Origin: BD2-11 sp965221785
GTDB taxonomy: Bacteria > Gemmatimonadota > Gemmatimonadetes > Longimicrobiales > Gaopeijiaceae
Direction of reading: 5' to 3'
Assembly (NCBI GenBank): GCA_965221785.1
Contig: CBDCSR010000003.1
Coordinates: 1,860,001-1,924,000 of the forward strand
Length of the DNA stretch: 64,000 nucleotides
The position numbers and the translations under genes were made by a program. Shown one piece after another: positions 53,472 through 62,545 of the stretch (position 1 is its first letter; the number at the start of each line of letters is the position of its first letter). A model generated the notes under the pieces. The model was given only the letters and a program-made list of their open reading frames with translations, was not told the origin of the DNA and searched no databases.

Positions 53472-55829
53472 ATGATGTACAGAATTCCTCGCGCCGCCCG
53501 CCTCTTCCGTATTCGAGACGTTGTGGCTGCCGGTCTGCTGGCTACGCTGCTGCCGTTGACAGCCGCGGCCCAAGGCAACTCGAACCTGCTGACCGGTCTG
53601 ACGATCAACGACGGCGTTCGGGACCTGCCGATCGAGTTGAACGTCGCGAACGGGGGCGGTTTCGGTGGCCCGGGCACGTACATGGTGCACGTGCCGCCCG
53701 GCGTACGCAGGGTCACCGTGACGCCGACCTGGACGAACAATCAAATCACCGGCGTCACCGCGTCCGCGCGCGACATCACCTACGGCAAGAACACAACTGC
53801 GCCGTCGGCATGGGGCAGCAGCGACAGCGGCACGGGCAAAGAGCTGCGCCTGGAGCGGGGCACCAATCCCACGTCGTGGGGCAACGGCTCGACCCGGCTC
53901 ACGCTCCAGCTCTCCGGCGGTTCCGCCGTCAGCGGCACGACGTACCGATTCTTCCTCACGCACAACTACGACTGGAAGTCGGCCGACGACCGCCTGCGGA
54001 GGCTGGAGGTGAATACGCGCGGGGGCAATGTGGGCGGGTACGGGAGCGATATGGGCGGGTACGTGCAGCAGCAACAATCCTTCCGTGGCGGGACAATACT
54101 GCTCGGAGCGACGCCGGCGACGCCGGGAGGCACGAAGGCGCCCCTCGTCGGGGCGCGGTCGAGCTATACGCGGCAAGCCGCAGCAAGCACGAGCACGGCG
54201 GTGGTGCTGGATCCGCCGTTCGACGACGAGATCTACGCGTACACCGCGCGAGTGGCGTGGGAGGTCACCGAGGTGACGGTGGATGTGACGCCGAGCGATC
54301 CGGCGGCGACGGTAACGGTGAACGGGGGGCCGGCGACTCGGGCGGTGCCGGTTTCGGTCGGAGAGAACCGCATCCAAGTGGTGGTGACGGCAGAGAATAC
54401 GGCCTACCAGCGGACCTACACGGTGACGGTGACGCGGGCGGCGGCCCTGACGGCGTCCTTCGAGGACGTTCCAGAGGAGCACGGAGCCGCGTCGTTCACG
54501 TTCAGGGTGCGCCTGAGCGAGACGGTGGGGAACTTCAGCAACTCGCCTCGCCGGGCGTCGTTCGAGGTGACAGGGGGCAAGGTCCTGCGCGTGAAGCAGG
54601 TCACGGGCGGCCTGTGGCAGGTCCGGGTCCGCCCGTCTTCGTGGGGCACAGTCGAGGTAACACTGGCGGGCGGACGGGGCTGCGACGAGGCGGGCGCGGT
54701 GTGCACGCCGGACGGGCGACCGCTGTCGAACACGGTGAGCGCGACAATTCGTGTCCTACCGGGCCTGAAGGTGGCGGGCGGTCGGGCGAAGGAAGGCAAG
54801 CCCATCGACTTCGCCGTGAAGTTGGGGCGCGCGTCGTCGGGGACGGTGACCGTGGACTACGCGACGGAGGACGAGACGGCGTCGGCGGGGTCAGACTACA
54901 CGGCGGTGTCAGGGACGCTGACGTTCGCGCCGGGCGAGACGGAGAAGGCGGTGCGGGTCGAGACGCTGGCGGACACGGCCAGCGAGGGCAAGGAAGTGTT
55001 CCGGCTGAGACTCAGGAACGCGTCGGGGGCGCGAATCGTGGACGGCAAGGCGGCGGGCTGGATCAACAACGTGGCCTCCGGTCAGACGGCGGGTGACCGG
55101 GTGCCGGGGAAGGTGGTGGGCACCGAGGAGGCCCAGGCGCTCGCCATCGCCGGCGAGCTGAGCCCGGAAGACGCCGCGGGCGCGCTCCTGGCCGGGAGCG
55201 GCCTCGAAGAGAAGCGGCTCGAAGCGCTCGACCGGCTGGGCAACGCCAACGGGCGCTACGACGTGGGCGACCTGCTCGCATGGATCGAACGATGCCGCAA
55301 CGGCGGGGCAAGGTGCGACGGGAGCCCGAGGACCGCACCGAGCGCGGCCGCGCTGCCTGCCGCCATCGCGGCCGGGGCGGTGCCAAGACGCCCCCGCAGG
55401 CGCACACCTCGAGGACGAGTCCGCAGACGGCGAAGGACCGGCATGCTCACAGTCCTGTTTGCGGCGACGCTGTGGTCCTGCGACGCCGCGGGCGGGCCGA
55501 CCGCCGCAATTGCGCCCGAGCCGGGATACCTGGCCGTCGAATGGACGGCCCCCGCCGGGGGACCGGACGCCGCTGGCGCGCTCGTCGAGATCGACGGTCC
55601 CGGCATCGGGGACGTCCGCGCGCCCGGACTCGAACTGTACGAGGCCGAAGGCCAGGGGCCGAGACGGTTTGTCCTCGCGGGCACGCTCGGCAACGGTCCC
55701 GTGCTGGAGTTCCGCGTGACCGACCGGCGGCTGGCGCACCTGTACAGCGTCCGCGTCGTCGAAGTGGCCGGAGAGGACTACGAGCTCCTCGACACGGACG
55801 ATTACCGGGCCGCGATCACCTCGAACTGA
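53472..55829 (+). CDS. Large exported surface protein with cadherin-like, Calx-beta and dockerin-like parts
   Basis: 785 residues. A signal peptide (VVAAGLLATLLPLTAAAQ) is followed by Gly/Ser/Thr-rich beta domains, a cadherin-like beta-sandwich strand set (NRIQVVVTAENTAYQRTYTV, near 290-325), a Calx-beta domain (TVDYATEDETASAGSDYTAV, near 455-540), a dockerin-like helix pair (RLGNANGRYDVGDLLAWIE) and a C-terminal beta domain after a hydrophobic, basic linker with a Cys (MLTVLFAATLWSCD). Calcium-dependent adhesion or cell-surface display is the likely role. It lies right of the switch, so it may be turned on and off by inversion. No other surface genes are near. Confidence 0.78.
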   Translation: MMYRIPRAARLFRIRDVVAAGLLATLLPLTAAAQGNSNLLTGLTINDGVRDLPIELNVANGGGFGGPGTYMVHVPPGVRRVTVTPTWTNNQITGVTASARDITYGKNTTAPSAWGSSDSGTGKELRLERGTNPTSWGNGSTRLTLQLSGGSAVSGTTYRFFLTHNYDWKSADDRLRRLEVNTRGGNVGGYGSDMGGYVQQQQSFRGGTILLGATPATPGGTKAPLVGARSSYTRQAAASTSTAVVLDPPFDDEIYAYTARVAWEVTEVTVDVTPSDPAATVTVNGGPATRAVPVSVGENRIQVVVTAENTAYQRTYTVTVTRAAALTASFEDVPEEHGAASFTFRVRLSETVGNFSNSPRRASFEVTGGKVLRVKQVTGGLWQVRVRPSSWGTVEVTLAGGRGCDEAGAVCTPDGRPLSNTVSATIRVLPGLKVAGGRAKEGKPIDFAVKLGRASSGTVTVDYATEDETASAGSDYTAVSGTLTFAPGETEKAVRVETLADTASEGKEVFRLRLRNASGARIVDGKAAGWINNVASGQTAGDRVPGKVVGTEEAQALAIAGELSPEDAAGALLAGSGLEEKRLEALDRLGNANGRYDVGDLLAWIERCRNGGARCDGSPRTAPSAAALPAAIAAGAVPRRPRRRTPRGRVRRRRRTGMLTVLFAATLWSCDAAGGPTAAIAPEPGYLAVEWTAPAGGPDAAGALVEIDGPGIGDVRAPGLELYEAEGQGPRRFVLAGTLGNGPVLEFRVTDRRLAHLYSVRVVEVAGEDYELLDTDDYRAAITSN

Positions 55830-55846
55830 AGCCTTCGGGCTAGAGT

Positions 55847-55890
55847 GACCCCCCGGCGTGCGCGCTGCGGCTCGTGCGCGCCGGGGGGTC
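55847..55890 (+). terminator. GC-rich hairpin after the surface-protein gene
   Basis: GACCCCCCGGCG and CGCCGGGGGGTC are a perfect 12-base stem 18 bases after the stop codon. There is no T run, so termination would rely on the stem or on Rho. It may also protect the 3' end of the transcript. Confidence 0.45.
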
Positions 55891-56340
55891 GGACGTTGCG
55901 GCAACCCCGCCGAACGGCCCGGGGCTCGCCGGTGGAGTGCCCGGCGAGGCAACACGCGGCCATCCCCGCGCTCGCAAACGAAGGTCCGCAGCCGCTGTAG
56001 CGCCGCTCGTCCGCGGCGCTTTCCGTGACGCGCCCAGGCGGGCGCTTCCCGGGTTCTCCCTCCGCGCCGGAATCCCGGCGACCCACCTTCTAAAGACCGT
56101 CCCCGCCGGAGCCAGCGGCCCCGGCTTCCCGGACGGCATCCGACTCCCGCGGCGTTCGAGATCCACCGCGCACCGGCCCGACGACTCCGGACGGCCGTTT
56201 TCCGGGTCCGGCCTTCCGGTCGGAATCCATACCCTCCTTCGCAGGACCTCCCGGACGCGCCTTGGGGGGCGCTCCGCCACCGCATTGGCAGCGGCCTCCG
56301 ACGCGTCCGGGACGACCTGGGATAACTATATACACCAGAG

Positions 56341-56364
56341 ACACTTAGGAGATGTCCTAAGTGT
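56341..56364. promoter_or_regulatory. Operator-like inverted repeat
   Basis: ACACTTAGGA-GATG-TCCTAAGTGT, a perfect 10-base inverted repeat 62 bases before the first conjugation-regulator gene and abutting a TTGACT (56364-56369). Its A/T content and symmetry in GC-rich surroundings fit a site for a dimeric repressor such as the HTH-AlpA protein encoded next. Confidence 0.55.
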
Positions 56365-56425
56365 TGACTTCCCCCAAAAGGTCCTTTCACCGTTACGGGC
56401 CTGACGCGGCTGGAACGGCAGTCGA

Positions 56426-56950
56426 ATGGCGACGCTGGAGGAGCAATTCCACACACGAATCGACCGGTTTCTCGACGACACGGGCATGGCGCCGACGACG
56501 CTCGGCATGCTGGCGGTGGGCGACCCGAACCTGCTGCGCCAGATCGAGCGTGGCCGCTCGTTGACGCTCAGGACGGCGGACCGGGTTGTGGCGTTCATCG
56601 ACCACTACGAGCGGGTCGCGGGCGGCCCCAAGGCTCCGCCCGCCCGGCCGCGCAGACGGAGGCCCGCCAGGTGGGCGAGGCGGACGCGAAGGAGCGAAGC
56701 GATGAGGGAGCAACCGAGCGACAGGAGAACGAACCCGCCGATCCGGTTGCTGCGGGTGTCGGAGGTCGCGGCCCGGACGGGCCTGGGACGGAGCACGATC
56801 TACCGGTGGGCGGCCGAGGGGCGCTTCCCCGCGCCGGTCCGGCTGGGCGGGCGCGTCGCGCGCTGGGTCGAGGCCGAGGTGGACGAATGGCTCCGGAAGT
56901 GGCTGGAGAGGCGCCGGGGCATCGAGGCCCCGGCGGAGACGCGCAACTGA
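56426..56950 (+). CDS. HTH / AlpA-type transfer regulator
   Basis: 174 residues. The N-terminal 60 residues resemble a minimal helix-turn-helix (DRFLDDTGMAPTTLGMLAVG). A basic linker of about 30 residues follows, then an AlpA/excisionase domain (LLRVSEVAARTGLGRSTIYR and GRFPAPVRLGGRVARW). An internal ATG at 56702 has GGAG upstream and gives an 83-residue AlpA alone, very like the next gene; both products may be made. AlpA proteins regulate integrase or transfer genes of mobile elements. Confidence 0.75.
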   Translation: MATLEEQFHTRIDRFLDDTGMAPTTLGMLAVGDPNLLRQIERGRSLTLRTADRVVAFIDHYERVAGGPKAPPARPRRRRPARWARRTRRSEAMREQPSDRRTNPPIRLLRVSEVAARTGLGRSTIYRWAAEGRFPAPVRLGGRVARWVEAEVDEWLRKWLERRRGIEAPAETRN

Positions 56951-57082
56951 ACTCCATGGAGGAGAGAGCATGAGAACGTTGTCGAGAACGACGGGGATCC
57001 GGGCGGGGCGCGCGATCCGCCGCGCTGCCCCCGATAACGGATGCCTTCGCCAAAGGCGAGAAGAACGAGGAGGAGCAGAGCG

Positions 57083-57325
57083 ATGACGGAACAACCGAGA
57101 AGTGAGAGAGCGAACCCGCCGATCAGGATCCTGCGGCTGCCGGAGGTCTTGGCCCGCACGGGGCTATCGCGGAGCACGGTCTACATGCGGCTGGAGCTGG
57201 GGCGCTTTCCCAAACCGATCTCGCTGGGCGGTCGCGCCGTGGGCTGGATCGAGTCCGAGATCGACGCATGGATCCGCGAGCGGATCGCGGAGAGCCGGGG
57301 CCATGCCGAGAGCGCGGCCCAGTAA
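57083..57325 (+). CDS. AlpA-family regulator
   Basis: 80 residues from ATG with AGGAGGAG upstream; an ATG at 57041 adds a basic stretch. The AlpA pattern is ILRLPEVLARTGLSRSTVYM and GRFPKPISLGGRAVGWIES. It is clearly a paralogue of the C-terminal half of the protein before it (both start with MxEQPxxxRxNPPIR). Two tandem AlpA copies in front of the transfer operon suggest control of conjugation or excision. Confidence 0.85.
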   Translation: MTEQPRSERANPPIRILRLPEVLARTGLSRSTVYMRLELGRFPKPISLGGRAVGWIESEIDAWIRERIAESRGHAESAAQ

Positions 57326-57348
57326 CCCCAACGGAGAAGGGAACACCG

Positions 57349-57636
57349 ATGAGAACGTTGTTGAACACCGTGCGGGCGGCCGGGTGGGCCGCGGCGTGGA
57401 TGCTGATTCCCGGCAGGTTGTGGGCGCAGGGCACGAGCCCGTGGGTGGACGCGGTGAACGAGCTACAGACGCAGTTCACCGGCCCGATCGCGCGCGGCCT
57501 GTCGCTGATCGCGATCGTGGTGGGCGGGCTGATGTTCGCGTTCGGCGAAGGCGGCAGCAAGCGCACCCTGGCCGGGATCATCTTCGGGATCGGGATGGCC
57601 GTGGGCGCGGTCAACTTCCTGGCCTGGCTCTTCTGA
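57349..57636 (+). CDS. trbC: Conjugal transfer pilin TrbC/VirB2
   Basis: 95 residues from ATG with GGAGAAGGG nearby. A long signal-like N-terminus ends in RLWAQ; two hydrophobic helices follow (GLSLIAIVVGGLMFAFGE and LAGIIFGIGMAVGAVNFLAW), separated by a short basic turn, as in VirB2 pilins. It is the first gene of the type IV secretion operon and overlaps the next by one base. Confidence 0.88.
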   Translation: MRTLLNTVRAAGWAAAWMLIPGRLWAQGTSPWVDAVNELQTQFTGPIARGLSLIAIVVGGLMFAFGEGGSKRTLAGIIFGIGMAVGAVNFLAWLF

Positions 57637-57941
57637 TGCGGGGCCTCGGGCGATGGGCGGGCTACGCGGCGCTCAACCGTCCGCTGACGGTGCTGGGCGT
57701 CGAGCGGCGGCTGTTCCTGCTGGGCGCGACGCTGGCGGTCGCGGTCTGGAACGCGACGGCCTCGCTGGTGGCGGGGGGCGTGGTGTTCGCCGCCTGCTAC
57801 GGGGCGGGCTGGCTCGCGGGCCGCAGCGATCCGGCCATGCTTGTCGTGCTCCGTACGGCGGCGCGTTACCCGGCCCGGTTCGATCCGGGCAAGTGGGCCG
57901 ACGAGCCCTGGCACCTGAGGATCCGAGGAAGCGAAGAGTGA
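57636..57941 (+). CDS. trbD: TrbD/VirB3 inner-membrane protein
   Basis: 101 residues. It starts LNRPLTVLGVERRLFLLG, the typical VirB3 opening, with two membrane helices (ATLAVAVWNATASLVAGG) and a hydrophilic end. VirB3 works with the VirB4 ATPase in pilus assembly. TGA overlaps the VirB4 GTG start. Confidence 0.87.
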   Translation: MRGLGRWAGYAALNRPLTVLGVERRLFLLGATLAVAVWNATASLVAGGVVFAACYGAGWLAGRSDPAMLVVLRTAARYPARFDPGKWADEPWHLRIRGSEE

Positions 57942-60382
57942 GGGTCGCCGAGGAACTTCGGGCCTGGCAGGCGGCCGGCTCGCTGGCCGAGGAGCTGCCC
58001 TATTGGGGCTGGCTCGAGGACGGCCGCACCTGCCTGACCCGTTCAGGCGAGTTGGTCGCGGCGGGCAGGATCCGGCCCGCCGCGGTGGACGGGCGAACAC
58101 CCGAGCAGATCGACCGCGTGCTGGGGCTCTGGCAGCGGCTGCTGTCTGCGCTGAACGCCGACACGCGCCTCCAGTTCCACATGCTACGCCGACCCGGCCG
58201 GGCCGCGAACCCCGAGAACGGCGGCTCCGACATCGTGTCCCTGTCGGGGCGCAGGCGCCGCGCCTTCCTCGCCGGGCGCGTCCAGCGGCTCGACGCCTTC
58301 GCCGTCTGGTCGCTGGGGTCCTGTCTCCGTCCGGTCGGCGGGCGATCCGGATCGGGACCGCTTTCGCGGCTCGCCTGTCTGCGGAAGCGCCGCAGCGGCA
58401 AGACCGCGACGACCTACCTGGCCTCCGAGATCGAGGCCGCGGCGGACCGGTTCCGGGCGATGGTCGAGGCAAGCCGCTCGCTCGTGGCCGAGCACACGCC
58501 CGTCGAGATGCTCGGTGCGCACGAAGCGTCCCGGCTGCTGTCCGAGCTGATCAACCGGCCCGGCATGGCGTGGGACGGCGCGACGGGCAGCGGCATGAAC
58601 TGGCGGCTCGCGCTCTCGGAGCTTGAAGCCGAGCGTTCGCACCTGAAGCTGGACGGCGAGCCGGTGATCCTGTATTCGCTGCTGTCGCCGCCGGGTCAGG
58701 CGCACGCGAACCTGCTCAAGGACCTCTACTGCCTGGACACGACGCTGACCGTGTCGCTCGAATGGCGGCCGTGGACTACCGAAGCGGCGCGGCGGCGCAT
58801 TCGCAGCGCGCAACGCCACTACTTCGCGCGCCGCTACTCGATGATGGCGCACGCGCAGGAGACCCAGGGCACGGCGGCGGCGATGGTCGATTCGGCCGCG
58901 GCGGCCGAGTCGGACCGGCTGGGTGCCGCGCTCGTCGAACTCGAAGCCGACGGCGTGGCCTACGGTGAGGTCTCGCTGACCATGGCGCTCCACGGCGAAC
59001 TCGAAGGGATTGAACGCCTGGATGGCGACGTGCGCCGTTTGTTCGCCGCGCACGACGCGAAGGTCATCCGGGAGGGCTACGGCCAGCTTCCCGCATGGTT
59101 CGCCCGGCTCCCGGCCCAGCCGCGAAGCCGGCAGGTACGGAGGGTGTTCGTGTCGGCCGGCCACGCGGCATGCCTCGCGCCCGTGTTCGGGCCGCCGAGG
59201 GGGCACCGGAAGAGCCAGCATCTGGACCGCGAGCCGCTCGCGGTGTTCGAGACGCCGTGGCGCACGGCGTACCGCTACGACCTGTTCGCGGGTGATGTCG
59301 GCCACACGCTGATACTCGGTGCGACGGGTTCGGGCAAGAGCTTTTCCCTGAACTTCCTGCTGGTCGAGGCGCTCAAGTACGATCCGCGCATCCTGATCCT
59401 TGACCTGGGTGGCTCGTACCGCTGGCTGACCCGGTTCCTCGGGGGGCGGTATCTGGAGCTCGCGCCCGGCGAGGCGGAGCCCACGCTCCGGCTTACACCC
59501 TTCGCGCTGCCCGCCACCACGCGCACGTTCCAGTTCCTGACCGGCTGGGTGCTCCGGCTCCTGAGGCTCGGGGGATACGGGGCCCGCGGCGCGGACACGA
59601 GCGAGATCCGCGCGCGGATCGAGGACCTCTACGCGCTGGGACCGGAGCGCCGGACGCTGAGCGTGCTGGCCGGTTCGCTCCCGTCCGCGATGTGGCCCGC
59701 GCTGGGCCGCTGGACGGAGGGCGGCGCGTGGGGCGCGTTCTTCGACAACGCGCCGTCGGGCGCGACGGACATCGAGTTCCGGGACTGGCAGGTGATCGAC
59801 CTGGCGGGGGCGGCGGAGCACGCGGACCTCTGCGAGGCGGCGCTCTCGTACCTGCTGGAACGGATGCGCCTGGAGATCGAGGACCCGGCCGAGACCGCGC
59901 GGCTCAAGCTGATGGTCGTGGACGAGGCGTGGCGCTACATGCAGGACTCCGCCGTGCTGAACTACCTGGCCGAGGCGGCCAAGACGTGGCGGAAGAAGAA
60001 CGCCGCGCTCGTGCTCGCCACACAGTCCGCCGTGGACGTCACGGGGACGCCGGGCGCCTCGGCCCTTCTCGAATCAATCCCGACCAAGCTGTTCCTCGCC
60101 AATCCCGAACTTCCGGACGAGGCCGGGGCGCTGTTCCGGCTGAACGACTCGGAGGTGGCCCGCATCCGGGAGCTCGCGCCGAAGCGCGAACTCTACCTCC
60201 GCCGCCCGGACGAGGCGGCGGTGCTGCGGCTCGAAGTCGATCCGGAGAGCTACTGGCTCTACACCTCCTCGCCCCTGGACGCCGAGCGGCGCGCCGAGGC
60301 CGTCGCGAGGCACGGCCTGGCCCGGGGACTCGAAGTGCTCGCGGGCCGAAATCATCCAACCCAATCAACCGAGAGGACGTGA
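57938..60382 (+). CDS. trbE: VirB4/TrbE secretion ATPase
   Basis: About 814 residues from GTG overlapping VirB3. The N-terminal half is the membrane-facing domain; the C-terminal ATPase has Walker A LILGATGSGKSFSL, Walker B LKLMVVDEAWRYM and an arginine-rich segment with LVLATQSAVDV. VirB4 powers pilin extraction and substrate transfer in all conjugative type IV systems, and is the best marker that this is a conjugative element. Confidence 0.95.
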   Translation: MRVAEELRAWQAAGSLAEELPYWGWLEDGRTCLTRSGELVAAGRIRPAAVDGRTPEQIDRVLGLWQRLLSALNADTRLQFHMLRRPGRAANPENGGSDIVSLSGRRRRAFLAGRVQRLDAFAVWSLGSCLRPVGGRSGSGPLSRLACLRKRRSGKTATTYLASEIEAAADRFRAMVEASRSLVAEHTPVEMLGAHEASRLLSELINRPGMAWDGATGSGMNWRLALSELEAERSHLKLDGEPVILYSLLSPPGQAHANLLKDLYCLDTTLTVSLEWRPWTTEAARRRIRSAQRHYFARRYSMMAHAQETQGTAAAMVDSAAAAESDRLGAALVELEADGVAYGEVSLTMALHGELEGIERLDGDVRRLFAAHDAKVIREGYGQLPAWFARLPAQPRSRQVRRVFVSAGHAACLAPVFGPPRGHRKSQHLDREPLAVFETPWRTAYRYDLFAGDVGHTLILGATGSGKSFSLNFLLVEALKYDPRILILDLGGSYRWLTRFLGGRYLELAPGEAEPTLRLTPFALPATTRTFQFLTGWVLRLLRLGGYGARGADTSEIRARIEDLYALGPERRTLSVLAGSLPSAMWPALGRWTEGGAWGAFFDNAPSGATDIEFRDWQVIDLAGAAEHADLCEAALSYLLERMRLEIEDPAETARLKLMVVDEAWRYMQDSAVLNYLAEAAKTWRKKNAALVLATQSAVDVTGTPGASALLESIPTKLFLANPELPDEAGALFRLNDSEVARIRELAPKRELYLRRPDEAAVLRLEVDPESYWLYTSSPLDAERRAEAVARHGLARGLEVLAGRNHPTQSTERT

Positions 60383-60387
60383 ATGCC

Positions 60388-61272
60388 ATGAGAGATGCAA
60401 CCATAGCGATCCTGCTGGGCGTCATCGTCGTCCTGCTGACGCTGCTGCTGGCGGCGGTCCCCGCCGATGCCGCCGCGCAGCAAGCGAACGCGGATGCCGC
60501 CCTCCTCCGGGTGCCGGTGCCCGAGGAGGGCGGGCAGCGGATTCCTCGCGTGCGCGCGCGCGTGCGGCACACAACCGTCATCGTGCTCCCTGCCGGAGAG
60601 CGGATCCTCGACTTCGTGGCCGGCGACTCGGAGTACTGGCACCTGACCGGCGCGGCCAACGTCGCATACCTCAAACCCCTGGCCGAGGACGCGGCGACCA
60701 ACATCGCACTCGTCTGCGAATCGGGCCGCATCTACTCGTTCCTCGTCTCCGAGCACGGCGAGCAGCCGCCCCATCTCGTCGTCCGCGTCGAGTCCGGCGC
60801 GGACGCGGCGGGTCTGTCCGACGGCGGCACCGCGCCCGGCTTCGTCGCCCGGAGCGAGGTCGCGGCCTACCGGGAGATGGCGGCCGAGGCGGCGGAGTCG
60901 GCGCGCCGAGCGCGAGAGGCGGCCGAGGCGGGCATCCTAGAGGCGCGGCGGAAGGCGGAAGCGGAGATCGACGCGCTCCGGGCCGAGTATCCCCGCCGCT
61001 TGGCGTTCGAGTACCGGCTGGACCGCGGCGCCACCCGGCGGCCGTTCCTGGTCGAGGCGATGTGGCACGACGGGACGTTCACCTACATCCGCTCGCGCGG
61101 CCAGGAGTCGCCCGCGGTCTACGAGCTCCGGGACGGCGAGCCGGCGGTGGTCCCCGTGCAGCTCGCCGGGGACGGCCTCTACATCGTGCATCGCGTGCTG
61201 GACGACGGCTGGCTCCAGATCGGCGACCGCCGCTCCGGCTGGCGGTTCGAGCCCCGGCAGGGCTCCCGATGA
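60388..61272 (+). CDS. trbG: TrbG/VirB9 outer channel protein
   Basis: About 294 residues from ATG (GTG at 60379, overlapping the previous stop, is possible). Signal peptide (LLGVIVVLLTLLLAAVPADA). N-terminal domain with VIVLPAGERILDFVAGDSEY and NIALVCESGRIYSFLV, an Ala-Glu-rich linker likely to be a coiled helix, and a C-terminal domain with FLVEAMWHDGTFTYIR and WRFEPRQGSR. VirB9 with VirB7 and VirB10 forms the outer-membrane core. Confidence 0.9.
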   Translation: MRDATIAILLGVIVVLLTLLLAAVPADAAAQQANADAALLRVPVPEEGGQRIPRVRARVRHTTVIVLPAGERILDFVAGDSEYWHLTGAANVAYLKPLAEDAATNIALVCESGRIYSFLVSEHGEQPPHLVVRVESGADAAGLSDGGTAPGFVARSEVAAYREMAAEAAESARRAREAAEAGILEARRKAEAEIDALRAEYPRRLAFEYRLDRGATRRPFLVEAMWHDGTFTYIRSRGQESPAVYELRDGEPAVVPVQLAGDGLYIVHRVLDDGWLQIGDRRSGWRFEPRQGSR

Positions 61273-62528
61273 GCCGCTGGAAGCAGTTCGTGAAGGAGCC
61301 GAAGGGCGCGCTGCCCGGCGGCATCGTCACGAAGGCGGGGATCGCCCTGATCGCTGTGCTGGTGGCCGGACTGCTGTTCTCGTCGTCGCTCGCCGGTCCC
61401 GGTGAAGACGAGGCCGCCGCCGGGGCGCCGGCGCAGCCCCGGGCGGTGAACGACCGCGAGGGCCGGTCGTTCGACGAGGGCATCCGCGACGGGAGGGAGC
61501 GCGAGACGCAACGGGCCGCCGCCGAGTCCCCAGACGATCCGCCGGACCGGGAAGCCGGAGCCTCCTCCGGCGCGGGATCGGCGGGGGCGGGGTCCGCCGG
61601 AGCTGATGCCGGCGGAGGCGGGCGGGCCCCCGGCATGGGCCGTGCCGAATTCGAGTTGCGCGAGGCGCTCCGGCTCGAAGAGGTCGAGCGCAAGACGCGC
61701 TCGCTCCGCTCGTTCCCGGTCGCGCAGTCGCACCGGGCTCCGGACGGATCCCCGGATGCGGCGGCGTCTCCCCTGGCGCCCGAGTCTCCCGATGCGGCAC
61801 TCGACGGGGCGCTCGTGTCCCTCGGGCAATCCCTCGCCGCCCTTGAGGCCGAGATGGCGGCCGGACTGGCGGGTGGAGAGTTCGCGCCCGGCGCGGGCGG
61901 CCCGGTGCCGCAGACAGGTCTTCCCGCGTCCGGCACATCCGAGCCCGGCCGTTTGGTCCGACCGCATGACCCGCCCGGCTGGGAGCGGATCCACGAGGGC
62001 ACGTTCCTCGAGGCGGTGCTGGTCACCCAGTTGTCGGGCGAGTTCCCCGGCCCGGTGCTCGCAATGGTGTCGGCGCCGCTGTATTCGGCCGACCGGCAGC
62101 GGGTGCTGGTCCCGCGCGGCGCGCGCGTCGTGGGTACCGCGAACGCGGTCCAGAACCGCGACCAGAGCCGTCTCGCCGTCGCGTTCCACCGGCTGCTCCT
62201 GCCCGACGGAAGCTGGGTGGGCCTTGAATTCACCGGCCTGAACCAGGTGGGCGAAAGCGCGCTCCACGACCATGTGAACCGCCATTACCTCTCGACGTTC
62301 GCCGCCGCCGGAGCCTTCGGCACACTGAGCGGTCTCACCCTCGCCGGAGCCTCGCCCTACGGACTCCGGGCGGGCGTCGGCCAAGGGCTCGGAGGAAGCG
62401 CCACCTCGATGCTGGACCGGTACCTGAACCGGCTGCCCGAGATCACGATCCGCGCGGGCCACCGGCTCCGCGTCTGGCTCACCTCCGATGTCCTGATCCC
62501 GACCCCTGCCCGCACCACGCACCGCTGA
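61269..62528 (+). CDS. trbI: TrbI/VirB10 channel protein
   Basis: 419 residues, ATGA overlap with VirB9. One N-terminal membrane helix (KAGIALIAVLVAGLLFSSSL), a long Pro/Ala/Gly/Glu-rich periplasmic arm (about 50-230) and the conserved VirB10 domain (FLEAVLVTQLSGEFPGPVLA, RVLVPRGARVVGTANAVQN, VGLEFTGLNQVGESAL). VirB10 spans both membranes and couples energy to channel opening. Confidence 0.93.
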   Translation: MSRWKQFVKEPKGALPGGIVTKAGIALIAVLVAGLLFSSSLAGPGEDEAAAGAPAQPRAVNDREGRSFDEGIRDGRERETQRAAAESPDDPPDREAGASSGAGSAGAGSAGADAGGGGRAPGMGRAEFELREALRLEEVERKTRSLRSFPVAQSHRAPDGSPDAAASPLAPESPDAALDGALVSLGQSLAALEAEMAAGLAGGEFAPGAGGPVPQTGLPASGTSEPGRLVRPHDPPGWERIHEGTFLEAVLVTQLSGEFPGPVLAMVSAPLYSADRQRVLVPRGARVVGTANAVQNRDQSRLAVAFHRLLLPDGSWVGLEFTGLNQVGESALHDHVNRHYLSTFAAAGAFGTLSGLTLAGASPYGLRAGVGQGLGGSATSMLDRYLNRLPEITIRAGHRLRVWLTSDVLIPTPARTTHR

Positions 62529-62545
62529 CACGAAAGGACACCCCC

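Larger units (their letters stand above)
55830..56425. other. Intergenic region before the conjugation regulators
   Basis: 596 bases with no recognised gene. It contains the strong hairpin at 55847-55890, a GC-rich middle and, near its right end, an A/T patch (56321-56334) and the operator-like inverted repeat at 56341. It separates the surface-protein module from the transfer genes. Confidence 0.45.
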
